From an uncultured Collinsella sp. (GTDB taxonomy: Bacteria; Actinomycetota; Coriobacteriia; Coriobacteriales; Coriobacteriaceae): a stretch of DNA of 64,000 nucleotides. The stretch covers positions 21,368 to 85,367 of the forward strand of contig UQZI01000002.1 in the NCBI GenBank assembly GCA_900545555.1, read 5' to 3'. This document shows, piece by piece, positions 1-9,808 of the stretch (the stretch's first letter is position 1; the number at the start of each line of letters is the position of its first letter). The translations under genes were made by a program, and so were the position numbers. A model generated the notes under the pieces. It did no database searches, was not told the origin of the DNA, and was given only the letters and a program-made list of their open reading frames with translations.

Positions 1-768
1 CAGCAGACCGTGGTTGATGAACACGCAGGTCATCTGCTTGCCCACGGCGCGGGCGCCCAGCGCAGCCACGACGGAGGAGTCGACGCCGCCGGACAGGGCC
101 AGAATCACGCGGTCGTCACCGACCTTCTCGCGGAACTCGGCCGTCATGGTCTCGACCAGGTTGTCCATGCTCCAGTTGGGCTCCAAGCCGCAGATCTCAA
201 ACAGGAAGTTGCTCAGCAGCTGCTGACCGTACTCGGAGTGCTTGACCTCGGGGTGGAACTGCGTGGTGAAAATCTTGCGCTCGACGCACTCCATGGCGGC
301 AACCGGGCACACGTCGGTGCTGGCGGTAACGGTAAAGCCCTCGGGCACCTCGGAGACGGCATCGCGGTGGCTCATCCACACGGTCTGCTCCATGGGCGTG
401 GAGTTAAAGAGCTTGGCGCCAGCCGTGCGTGTGATGGTAGCGCGGCCGTACTCGCCCACCTCGGAGTGGCCGACCTTGCCGCCGAGCGTCACGGCCGTAA
501 TCTGATGGCCGTAGCAAAAGCCCAGGACGGGAAGGCCCAGGTCAAAGATGGCGGGGTCGATGGACGGAGCGTCCTCGGCGTACACGGAGGCCGGACCGCC
601 GGAAAGGATGAGCGCAGAGGCGTTCATCTCGCGAATCTCATCGGCCGATATGTCGCAGGGAACAATCTCGGAATACACGTTGAGGTCGCGGACGCGACGG
701 GCAATGAGCTGACCGTACTGCGCACCAAAGTCGAGTACGAGGACCTTTGCGGAAGCCTTTTGATCCAT
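1..768 (-). CDS. guaA: GMP synthase (glutamine-hydrolysing), 3' end cut by window
   Basis: Converts XMP to GMP using glutamine and ATP in the cytosol. The 256 visible residues start MDQKASAKVLVLDFGAQYGQ and hold the class I glutamine amidotransferase domain: catalytic Cys in LGFCYGHQ, catalytic His in TTQFHPEV, then the start of the ATP pyrophosphatase domain with the P-loop-like LALSGGVDSSVV. The ATG at 768 is chosen because the family normally begins just before the VLVLDFG strand. The gene runs leftward off the window, so its C-terminal dimerisation domain is not visible. It is divergent from the asparaginase gene; the 267-nt gap must hold both promoters. Confidence 0.95.
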   Translation of the reverse strand, partial: MDQKASAKVLVLDFGAQYGQLIARRVRDLNVYSEIVPCDISADEIREMNASALILSGGPASVYAEDAPSIDPAIFDLGLPVLGFCYGHQITAVTLGGKVGHSEVGEYGRATITRTAGAKLFNSTPMEQTVWMSHRDAVSEVPEGFTVTASTDVCPVAAMECVERKIFTTQFHPEVKHSEYGQQLLSNFLFEICGLEPNWSMDNLVETMTAEFREKVGDDRVILALSGGVDSSVVAALGARAVGKQMTCVFINHGLL

Positions 769-956
769 GGTATCCCCTCTTGTTGGCGGGGAGCCGGTGC
801 CCACCCGCGTGAATGAACGAAAATAACCTCCATAGTGTACACGTTATATGGGGTTTCTCGTCCCTCGCAGCCATCAGCGCACGGCAAACGCACGACCAGG
901 GCCCCTATTTGACGGCAATTGAAGTGTTACCAAACGTTACGGATGATGTAATACGT

Positions 957-984
957 TTGAACATTGGACGCCCTGTGCCACAAT
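957..984 (+). promoter_or_regulatory. Possible promoter of the asparaginase gene
   Basis: TTGAAC (957-962), a 16-nt spacer and CACAAT (979-984) lie about 50 nt before the asparaginase start. The -35 is good and the -10 only fair (4 of 6). The rest of the 769-1035 gap shows no clear riboswitch or long hairpin, and I found no convincing leftward promoter for guaA in it. Confidence 0.35.
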
Positions 985-1035
985 ACTGCCGAACGACTCC
1001 GCCTCTGCGGCGGCAAATACGATAGGAATACCAGC

Positions 1036-2049
1036 ATGAAGCGCATCCTTCTCATCGCCACGGGCGGCACCATCGCATCGACCGAGGACGGCAACGGCCT
1101 CTCCCCCGCCCTGACCGGTGAGGAGCTCGCCCAGAGCGTCCCCGAGATCTCAGGCCTCTGCGAGCTCGACGTCGTGCAGCCCATGAACATCGACAGTACC
1201 AATATGCGTCCCAGTGACTGGATGCGTATCCGCGACGTCATCGTCGAAGGCTATGCCGACCACGACGGCTTCGTGATTCTGCACGGCACCGACACCATGA
1301 GCTATACCGCGGCAGCACTTTCCTATCTGATTCAGGACAGCCCCAAGCCCATCGTACTCACCGGCTCGCAAAAGCCCATGGGCAACCCCTTTACCGACGC
1401 CAAGCTCAATCTGTACCAGAGCCTGCTCTATGCGCTCGACGAGCACTCGCACGATGTGTCGATTGTGTTTGGTGGCGTCGCCATTGCCGGCACGCGCGCC
1501 CGCAAGCAGCGCACCATGAGCTTTAACGCGTTCATTAGCGTCAACTATCCGCCCATTGCCTACATCCGCAACGACCGCATCGTGCGCAACGGGCTCCACG
1601 GCACTCATCAGGGCGAAAACCCGGTGCGTTTCTACAACAGCATCGACCCGCGCGTGTTTGTCCTTAAGCTTACGCCCGGCGTGAACCCGGGTATCCTGGA
1701 CGCCCTAGCCGATAGCTACGATGCTGTAATTCTTGAGACCTTTGGCATTGGCGGTATTCCCGAGTTTGGCGAGTCCGGCGAGTCATTCCAGGAGGCGATT
1801 TTCCGCTGGGTCGATTCGGGCCGCACCGTCGTTATGACCACGCAGGTCCCCGAAGAGGGCCTCGATCTGGGCGTTTATGAGGTCGGCCGTGCTTACGCCG
1901 ATCATCCGGGCATTCTGCGCGGCGACGACATGACCACCGAGACGCTTGTGGCCAAGACCATGTGGGCACTCGGCCAGTCACGCGATGCCGCCGAAATCCA
2001 GCGCCTGTTCTACAGCCAAGTTAACCACGACCGCATCCCAATGGCCTAA
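1036..2049 (+). CDS. ansA: Type I L-asparaginase
   Basis: Hydrolyses asparagine to aspartate and ammonia. The 337-aa protein shows the two family signatures: the N-terminal nucleophile loop ATGGTIAST (Thr of GGTIA) and the second catalytic block ILHGTDTMSYTA (Thr-Asp pair). There is no signal peptide, so the enzyme should be the cytoplasmic type I form. The ATG at 1036 (MKRILLIATGG) is preferred over an upstream ATG at 964, because the extra residues have no family match and a GATAGGA ribosome site lies just before 1036. It appears monocistronic. Confidence 0.93.
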   Translation: MKRILLIATGGTIASTEDGNGLSPALTGEELAQSVPEISGLCELDVVQPMNIDSTNMRPSDWMRIRDVIVEGYADHDGFVILHGTDTMSYTAAALSYLIQDSPKPIVLTGSQKPMGNPFTDAKLNLYQSLLYALDEHSHDVSIVFGGVAIAGTRARKQRTMSFNAFISVNYPPIAYIRNDRIVRNGLHGTHQGENPVRFYNSIDPRVFVLKLTPGVNPGILDALADSYDAVILETFGIGGIPEFGESGESFQEAIFRWVDSGRTVVMTTQVPEEGLDLGVYEVGRAYADHPGILRGDDMTTETLVAKTMWALGQSRDAAEIQRLFYSQVNHDRIPMA

Positions 2050-2071
2050 TTCAGTTGTCGACGGGTATCCC

Positions 2072-2290
2072 CTATTCGATGCCCTCGAGAAGCTCTGACA
2101 CCGTCATGCCGAGTGCGGGCGCGATCTTAAATAGAACCTTGAGCGTGAAATTTGCCGTCCCGTCTTCGATTCGGTCGAGATAGGGTCGGCTGATTCCTGT
2201 CGCCACACAAAAATCGACCTTGGAGATACCAAGGTCCCTGCGTGTCTCTTCGACCCGCCTGCCAAGAATCTGTTTCGCACGTTCGTCCAT
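2072..2290 (-). CDS. Small XRE-family HTH repressor
   Basis: A 72-aa protein that is almost entirely one helix-turn-helix domain (RRDLGISKVDFCVATGISRPYLDRIEDG, then FKIAPALGMTVSELLEG). Such stand-alone XRE domains are DNA-binding repressors that often control their own promoter. It is divergent from the unknown gene at 2367, and a perfect 24-bp palindrome lies between them, 29 nt upstream of its start, so autoregulation and control of the neighbour are likely. There is no toxin-like partner on the same strand. Confidence 0.8.
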   Translation of the reverse strand: MDERAKQILGRRVEETRRDLGISKVDFCVATGISRPYLDRIEDGTANFTLKVLFKIAPALGMTVSELLEGIE

Positions 2291-2319
2291 GCAGACGAGT
2301 TTGAAATGGGGCCGAACAT

Positions 2320-2343
2320 AAACGTAAACTATAGTTTACGTTT
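2320..2343. promoter_or_regulatory. Perfect 24-bp palindromic operator between divergent genes
   Basis: Bases 2320-2331 (AAACGTAAACTA) are followed directly by their exact reverse complement (2332-2343). The centre contains TATAGT on both strands, usable as a -10 box in both directions. Position between a leftward XRE gene and a rightward gene makes it the probable dimer-of-dimers operator of that XRE protein. Confidence 0.75.
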
Positions 2344-2366
2344 TGCCGAATACACAGGAGTTTTCT

Positions 2367-2756
2367 ATGTCGGGTTCTTCGGTCCGCATGCACCGAGCCA
2401 CGCTTCGCACAAACAGCGCACCGCCCAAGCTCGTCGTCGTTGAAGCAGAATGCCTTTCGCCCGATGAGCGCACAGCATTTGCATTGCTATCAAGTCGCGT
2501 CGTCGCCGTTCTGGTCCCTTGCCCGGCGCAAGGTGAACTTGCCATTCAATGCCAAACGCACGGCTGCTCGCTCAATCAGGCTGCCGTAATCGCAACCAGC
2601 CAACGCGGTCTGCCCCTTCTCCTGGAAGCCGGCGTCGCGCTCGCCCTTCGCGGTGCCGGATACGAAAACGAGGCCGCCGCCGATGTAGTCTTTCAACCAC
2701 GATCGAGCGGCGGCCTCGCAGCAGCCATTGAATATGCATGCAGGCTCGTTGCCTAA
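2367..2756 (+). CDS. Hypothetical protein, 129 aa
   Basis: I do not recognise the family. The ATG at 2367 (MSGSSVRMHRAT) is chosen because ACAGGAG lies 6 nt before it; an ATG at 2343 would start inside the palindrome. The protein has no signal peptide or transmembrane segment. The middle alternates hydrophobic strands (PKLVVVEAE, VVAVLVP) with alanine-rich helices (LLLEAGVALALRGAGYENEAAADVVF), suggesting an alpha/beta fold. It is divergent from the XRE repressor and separated from it only by the palindrome, so it is the likely regulated target. Confidence 0.6.
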   Translation: MSGSSVRMHRATLRTNSAPPKLVVVEAECLSPDERTAFALLSSRVVAVLVPCPAQGELAIQCQTHGCSLNQAAVIATSQRGLPLLLEAGVALALRGAGYENEAAADVVFQPRSSGGLAAAIEYACRLVA

Positions 2757-2765
2757 AAGGACAAG

Positions 2766-3149
2766 CTAGAAACCAAAGCCAAAGCCCGTTCCGGTAATCG
2801 CCGAGTACATAAAGTAAACGTTGATCACGTTGAGGAACACACCCGTGATGCAACCGTTGCGCAGGTAGCGCTCGCATACGATGCGCGCCATGGCGGCGGA
2901 GTCATCATTGTTCTTGGCCTGGCGTCCCGCCGTAAAGTACGTCGCCACGCTCAGCAGCAGGTTGAGCACCGGAAGCGCCAGCAGCTCGTAGCTCTTGCCC
3001 CAGCGCGTCACCTCGCCGGCGGCATTAAACTTCGTTGCCACCTCGGGGCCAATGTTGGGGATCACAAACGCCGCTATCACCAGCGGAAGCACCGCAAGCA
3101 CCAGCAGCGCGATGCCCATGTAGCCGGCTTTTTTGCCATATTTGAACAT
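2766..3149 (-). CDS. Small integral membrane protein, SdpI/DUF1648-like
   Basis: 127 aa with three apparent transmembrane segments: MGIALLVLAVLPLVIAAFVI near residues 11-30, LLALPVLNLLLSVATYF near 55-72, and GVFLNVINVYFMYSAI near the C-terminus. Between the first two is IGPEVATKFNAAGEVTRWGKS, which fits the DUF1648 pattern (substrate-facing loop, P-x-H/KFN-x-x-G). Function is unknown for most members; SdpI itself is a toxin-immunity and signalling protein. It lies 11 nt downstream of ychF on the same strand and may be cotranscribed. Confidence 0.65.
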   Translation of the reverse strand: MFKYGKKAGYMGIALLVLAVLPLVIAAFVIPNIGPEVATKFNAAGEVTRWGKSYELLALPVLNLLLSVATYFTAGRQAKNNDDSAAMARIVCERYLRNGCITGVFLNVINVYFMYSAITGTGFGFGF

Positions 3150-3160
3150 GCGCGTCGTCC

Positions 3161-4237
<1,077 letters not shown>

Positions 4238-4280
4238 GACAGCTCCTTTTGGTACAGGTACTTCAAACCGTATAAGTATA

Positions 4281-4324
4281 GCGCCGCCGCAGCATCCGGG
4301 CGAATCCGGACACCGCGGCGGCGC
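4281..4324. terminator. GC-rich hairpin downstream of the GH4 gene
   Basis: GCGCCGCCGC (4281-4290) pairs with GCGGCGGCGC (4315-4324), with a smaller TCCGG/CCGGA helix inside the loop. It lies between the leftward GH4 gene and ychF. There is no clear T-run on either side, so it may be a processing or stabilising structure rather than an intrinsic terminator. Confidence 0.45.
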
Positions 4325-4364
4325 AAATGAAGCAGAGATGCGTGAGGGTTCGAGACAGTAGTCC

Positions 4365-5735
<1,371 letters not shown>

Positions 5736-5805
5736 TCAATCCATCCCCGCACGCGGCCTGCACGGTTTGGAATTGTTACCTAGAAGTGGAGTTTTTTATC
5801 TCTAG

Positions 5806-5845
5806 AATCGGCCTTGCGGTGCATACCGGCTCTGCAAGGCCGATT
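5806..5845. promoter_or_regulatory. Intercistronic 12-bp hairpin between EIICB and GH4
   Basis: AATCGGCCTTGC (5806-5817) and GCAAGGCCGATT (5834-5845) are exact reverse complements with a 16-nt loop. In the leftward transcript it lies between the EIICB stop and the GH4 ribosome site. No T-run follows in that direction, so it is more likely an mRNA-stabilising or partial-termination element than a full terminator. Confidence 0.55.
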
Positions 5846-5863
5846 GTTTCGATGGACGATGGT

Positions 5864-7474
5864 TTACAGAAGAGTCTCGAACTTCAGAAGACTCTCGAAC
5901 TTCTCGCGAACCTGCGGGACGGTAAGGCCGATGATGACCTGGATTGACTGACCTTGGACCACCAAGCCATGCGTACCGATCGCCTTGAAGGAAGCCTCGG
6001 GTGCAACGACGCCCTTATCCTTGACGTTAACGCGCAGACGGGTAGCGCAGTTAGTTACATCGATGATGTTATCCGCGCCACCGAGCAGATCGAGGATGTT
6101 CTCGGCAAGCACCAAGCGCTCATCATCTTTACTCTGGGCGACCGATTTGCCAGCAGCGGCACCGCCCTGCTTTTGCTTGTAGTCGGCCTTGGACTTGAGC
6201 TCGACCTCAACATCGTCATCCTCGCGACCGGGGGTCTTAAAGTCGAACTTGACGATCAGGAAACGGAAGACCACGACCCAAAGGGCGGTAAAGCACAGAC
6301 CGACAAGGATGGAGATGGCGTACTGCAGACCGTGTGCGGCCCAAAGGGGCAGCCAGTCCCACGAGAGCATCGAGATGATGCCGCCGTCGAAGATGCCCAC
6401 GACGCCAAGGAGGTTTTGAGCCATGCAGCCAAGCGCTCCGAGCACGCAGTGGACGACGAACAGGCCGGGCGCGATGAACAGGAAGGTGAAGTCAAGCGGC
6501 TCGGTAATACCGCAAAGCATAGCGGTAAGGGTGACGGGAATGAGCAGAGCCTTGACGCGCTGCTTGCGCTCGGGTTTGGCGGTCATATAAAACGCAATGG
6601 CGACGCCAAGCGAGCCGAAGACTTTAGTCCAACCAGGGCAGGTATAGGCAGCCCAGGGTGCGGCATCCTTAAGAGCAATGCTCGGATCGGCAGCCAGTTG
6701 GGGCAGGATGTTGGCCCAAGCAGCAAAGATGCCGCCGTTGACCGCCGCGTTGTCGTAATAGAACGGCGTATAGATAAAGTGGTGCAGGCCTGTAGGAATC
6801 AGCACGCGCTCGAAGAAAGCAAAGACGCCCACGCCAAACGTACCGGCGGAAAGGATGAATCCCTGGAAGGCGGCGATAGCAGCCTGAACATGCGGCCATA
6901 CCAGGCAGGCGATAATAGCGACCGGAACCATAACGAAGAAACCGATCATATAGATGAACACGGAGCCCGAGAACACGCCCAACCACTCAGGAAGTTCGGT
7001 GTCGAAGTACTTGTTGTGAAGCATCGTGGCAATACCCGAAATGATAAGCGCGCCCATGATGCCCATATCAAGCGTTTTGATGCTTGCGATAGTGGCAAGA
7101 CCAGTACCGCTGCCCGCCTCGACAGAGTAGTCGACCCCAAAGACAGGGCCCCACTGCCCCAAGATTGTGCTTACAAAGTAGTTGAAGGTAAGGTAGATGG
7201 CCAAAGCCTCCATGCAGCAGCGAGCGTTCTGCTTGTTCGCGAGCGAGATTGGCAACGCTACGCAAAACAGCAACGGCATCTGGTTAAAGAGCGTCCAACC
7301 ACCCTGGAGCAACACATTCCAGCAATCAAACCAAAGATGACCCGCAGTGGCCATCTCGCCAAAGATCGCCTCGGTGGTAAACAACGTACCCAGGCCGACG
7401 ACGATTCCGGAAAATGCGAAAAGAATTGCAGGCGTGTACATTGCACCGCCGAAACGTTGTATCTTTTGCATCAT
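5864..7474 (-). CDS. PTS EIICB, glucose/maltose superfamily (alpha-glucoside type)
   Basis: Membrane permease that imports and phosphorylates a sugar. About 536 aa: an N-terminal IIC domain with around ten membrane spans beginning KIQRFGGAMYTPAILFAFSG and including the ITEPLDFTFLF loop typical of the glucose superfamily, then an acidic and lysine-rich linker, then a C-terminal IIB domain with the phosphorylated Cys in DVTNCATRLRVNVKD. No IIA domain is fused, so IIA must come from elsewhere. The start is set at 7474 (MMQKIQRF), which has AGAGAGGGGG upstream; ATGs further up lack a ribosome site. First gene of the leftward operon with GH4. Confidence 0.9.
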   Translation of the reverse strand: MMQKIQRFGGAMYTPAILFAFSGIVVGLGTLFTTEAIFGEMATAGHLWFDCWNVLLQGGWTLFNQMPLLFCVALPISLANKQNARCCMEALAIYLTFNYFVSTILGQWGPVFGVDYSVEAGSGTGLATIASIKTLDMGIMGALIISGIATMLHNKYFDTELPEWLGVFSGSVFIYMIGFFVMVPVAIIACLVWPHVQAAIAAFQGFILSAGTFGVGVFAFFERVLIPTGLHHFIYTPFYYDNAAVNGGIFAAWANILPQLAADPSIALKDAAPWAAYTCPGWTKVFGSLGVAIAFYMTAKPERKQRVKALLIPVTLTAMLCGITEPLDFTFLFIAPGLFVVHCVLGALGCMAQNLLGVVGIFDGGIISMLSWDWLPLWAAHGLQYAISILVGLCFTALWVVVFRFLIVKFDFKTPGREDDDVEVELKSKADYKQKQGGAAAGKSVAQSKDDERLVLAENILDLLGGADNIIDVTNCATRLRVNVKDKGVVAPEASFKAIGTHGLVVQGQSIQVIIGLTVPQVREKFESLLKFETLL

Positions 7475-7620
7475 GACGGGGAATCCCCCTCTCTTCATTC
7501 GGAGCGCTGCGGTTTTGGCTTCACTCGAGACCGCAGACGCGCCGTTTGCGTGTACCTCGTGCAATAGGACGGGTGGGCCCGCTTCCCTGACTTCTTGCAC
7601 TTACGTTTTATCACATCACT

Positions 7621-7761
7621 CATCTATACAAGTTAGTATAAATACTGTGGTCGGCCAACGGTTGATTATTCGCGGTAAACGGTATATGTCCAGTATTTCC
7701 CCTGCTAAATCTAACATAGCTGATGGCTGCAATTTATATTTCTTTTCAACTTGTATAGATG
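7621..7761. promoter_or_regulatory. Pair of 14-bp inverted operator-like sites
   Basis: CATCTATACAAGTT (7621-7634) recurs as its exact reverse complement AACTTGTATAGATG (7748-7761), 113 nt apart, in the gap between divergent EIICB and dehydrogenase genes. TATAC-type half-sites resemble HutC/TreR-family operators. The 8921 regulator is the obvious candidate to bind. One copy would sit in the EIICB leader and the other just before the dehydrogenase promoter. Confidence 0.6.
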
Positions 7762-7764
7762 TGC

Positions 7765-7793
7765 TTGTCTATATCTATAGACATGCCTATACT
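7765..7793 (+). promoter_or_regulatory. Dehydrogenase promoter with operator in its spacer
   Basis: TTGTCT (7765-7770), a 17-nt spacer and TATACT (7788-7793) form a good sigma-70-type promoter. The spacer and -35 carry an inverted repeat with 8-bp arms, TGTCTATA/TATAGACA (7766-7783), placed where a repressor would block polymerase. Half-sites TGTCTA and TAGACA recur in the operator of the second GH4 locus at 62951 and 63002. Confidence 0.65.
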
Positions 7794-7829
7794 TCATTAC
7801 AACATTCACCGCCACGTTAAGGAGTCACC

Positions 7830-8855
7830 ATGAAAAGCGCGGTCTTCTATGGAAAGCACGATCTCAGGGTCGAGGATTCGACAAAGCCGGCCGTGGGCAA
7901 GCGCGACGTTCTGATCAACGTCAAGGCTTGCGGCGTCTGCGGTACCGACGTTCATATCTATGAAGGCGACAAGGGTGCAGCCGACGTTACCCCGCCCACG
8001 ATCCTTGGTCATGAGTTTGCGGGCGTTGTCGAGGCCGTGGGCAGCGACGTCGCTGGCTTTAAACCGGGCGATCGCGTGTGCATCGACCCAAACCATCCCT
8101 GCGGCTGCTGCGAACCCTGCCGCGACGGAATCAACCACTACTGCGAGCATATGACCGGTTACGGCACCACCGTTAACGGCGGCTTTGCCGAGTACTGCTC
8201 CGTCGATATGCAGCAAGTCTACAAGTTGGGCGATCACACCAGCTTTGAGCAGGGTGCTATGACCGAGCCCGTCGCCTGCTGCCTGCACGGCATCGATATG
8301 TGCAACATCAAGCCCGGCAGCACGGTTGTCGTCATCGGCGGTGGCATGATCGGTCTGCTAATGATGCAGCTTGCCAAAAACGCCGGCGCCACCAAGGTCG
8401 TCTTGCTCGAGCCCGTCGAGGGCAAGCGCGAGGTTGCGCTCAAACTCGGCGCCGATCTGGCAATTGATTCCATCCACGAGGACGTCCCGGCCCGCCTGAA
8501 GCAGGAGGGCGTCGGCAACGTCGATGTCGTTATCGAGTGTGTTGGCAAGCCCGTCACCATCGAGCAGGCCATCCAGATCGCCGGCCACAAGGCTACGGTC
8601 ATGATGTTCGGCCTCACCAAGCCCGATGAGACAATCACCGTCAAGCCCTTCGAGGTCTTCCAGAAGGAGCTTGTGCTCACCTCGTCCTACATCAACCCTT
8701 ATACGCAGCGTCGCGCGCTCGAGCTCATCGACTCTGGCAGGCTCGACGTATCCTCGATGGTCGCCAAGGTGGCTTCCCTCGACGAACTCGGCGCCATCCT
8801 GTCAGACCCGGCCCTGCGTGCCATGGGTAAATATATAATCGACCCCAGCAAGTAA
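7830..8855 (+). CDS. Zinc-dependent medium-chain alcohol/polyol dehydrogenase
   Basis: A 341-aa NAD(P)-dependent oxidoreductase of the sorbitol/threonine dehydrogenase branch. Catalytic zinc ligands are visible in CGVCGTDVH and GHEFAGVVE; the structural zinc lobe is CGCCEPCRDGINHYC; the Rossmann motif is VVVIGGGMIG. The ATG follows TAAGGAG. The exact substrate cannot be read from sequence. Its position between a sugar PTS operon and a GntR regulator suggests oxidation of a sugar alcohol or sugar derivative from the same pathway. The regulator begins 65 nt downstream on the same strand. Confidence 0.88.
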   Translation: MKSAVFYGKHDLRVEDSTKPAVGKRDVLINVKACGVCGTDVHIYEGDKGAADVTPPTILGHEFAGVVEAVGSDVAGFKPGDRVCIDPNHPCGCCEPCRDGINHYCEHMTGYGTTVNGGFAEYCSVDMQQVYKLGDHTSFEQGAMTEPVACCLHGIDMCNIKPGSTVVVIGGGMIGLLMMQLAKNAGATKVVLLEPVEGKREVALKLGADLAIDSIHEDVPARLKQEGVGNVDVVIECVGKPVTIEQAIQIAGHKATVMMFGLTKPDETITVKPFEVFQKELVLTSSYINPYTQRRALELIDSGRLDVSSMVAKVASLDELGAILSDPALRAMGKYIIDPSK

Positions 8856-8920
8856 ATCGATTGACACCTGCGCGGGCGGCCCTCACCCGTCGTTCGCGCA
8901 CCCAGCTCTAGGAGACCGTC

Positions 8921-9676
8921 ATGGCGCGAGCCATCTTCCAAACTATTTATGACAACGTGAAGCAGTCGATTGACGACGGCACATACGCCTATCAGAGTTA
9001 TCTGCCTTCGGAGACTGAGCTCACGCAGCTGTTTGACTGTTCGCGCATGACGGTCCGTCGCGCCATCTCGATGCTTGCGGCAGATGGTTACGTGCTCCCC
9101 CAGCAAGGCAAAGGCATGCGCGTCATTCGCAACATCAGTGACGAGAAGAGTCGTGGTGGCGGCGGACTCGAGACCTTTAAGGAAATCGCGGTCAACCGAG
9201 GCTTTGAGCTCAAGACTGTCACCACCGTCTTTGAGCTCCTCATCTGCAGCAAGGCGCTCTCCAAGATTACTGGGTTTCCCGAAGGCTGTGAGCTCACACG
9301 CGCCAAACGCATCCGTTATGCAGACGGACAAGCCGTGTGCTCCGACGACTCCTATTACCTAAGCTCACAAGTACCGGGGCTGACACCCGAGATTGTCAAC
9401 GACTCGATCTATCGTTACCTCGAAGAAGATCTTGGCATTAGGATTGCCACGGGCAAACGCGATGTAACGATCGAGCATCCCACGCCCGAGGATACGCGCG
9501 TGCTCGATCTCGACGACTTTAACGCACTCGCCGTTATACGCGGGCAGACCTACAACGCCGACGGCATCCTTATGGAATACACCGAGACCAAACAGGTCCC
9601 CGGGTTCTTTTTGCTCCATGAAACCGTGACGCGCAACGGTACCGGTCGAACCGGCCATCAAAGCAGCATGAACTAA
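8921..9676 (+). CDS. GntR/HutC-family sugar-responsive regulator
   Basis: 251 aa. The N-terminal winged helix-turn-helix has YLPSETELTQLFDCSRMTVRRAISMLAADGYV followed by the wing LPQQGKGMRVI. The C-terminal effector domain is the UTRA fold (LTRAKRIRYADGQAVCSDDSYYLSS, GIRIATGKRDVTIE). HutC/TreR relatives bind phosphosugars and then release DNA. It is a paralogue of the 63147 regulator (shared CSRMTVR-AIS core, LTGFPEG/ITGFPEG and SSQVPGL/SSVPGL blocks). The ATG follows AGGAGACC. It probably represses the 4.4-8.9 kb locus through the sites at 7621-7783. Confidence 0.88.
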   Translation: MARAIFQTIYDNVKQSIDDGTYAYQSYLPSETELTQLFDCSRMTVRRAISMLAADGYVLPQQGKGMRVIRNISDEKSRGGGGLETFKEIAVNRGFELKTVTTVFELLICSKALSKITGFPEGCELTRAKRIRYADGQAVCSDDSYYLSSQVPGLTPEIVNDSIYRYLEEDLGIRIATGKRDVTIEHPTPEDTRVLDLDDFNALAVIRGQTYNADGILMEYTETKQVPGFFLLHETVTRNGTGRTGHQSSMN

Positions 9677-9686
9677 CTATCTATTA

Positions 9687-9758
9687 GTTGCGGTGGGATA
9701 GTTCCTAGAATGGCCAGCTTAAGGGCAAAACAGGAACTATTCCACCGCAACTTTTTTT
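9687..9758. terminator. Strong terminator after the GntR gene
   Basis: A 20-bp stem (9687-9706 with 9732-9751, one G-T wobble) closes a 25-nt loop and is followed by seven T residues (9752-9758). The complementary A-run does not precede the stem, so this acts rightward. A second imperfect hairpin (GGCCGGCGGGG/TCCCACCGGCC, 9759-9789) follows, and may serve the convergent iron-sulphur gene. Confidence 0.85.
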
Positions 9759-9808
9759 GGCCGGCGGGGCAGTGTCTGTCCCACCGGCCATCATTTACGC
9801 TCTTTTAG

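Noticed and set aside
10..816. A rightward ORF across the guaA region
   Set aside because: The opposite strand encodes GMP synthase with all motifs. The rightward frame is its antisense shadow.
5954..7567. A 537-codon rightward ORF opposite EIICB
   Set aside because: It is antisense to a clear PTS permease; the long frame comes from high GC content.
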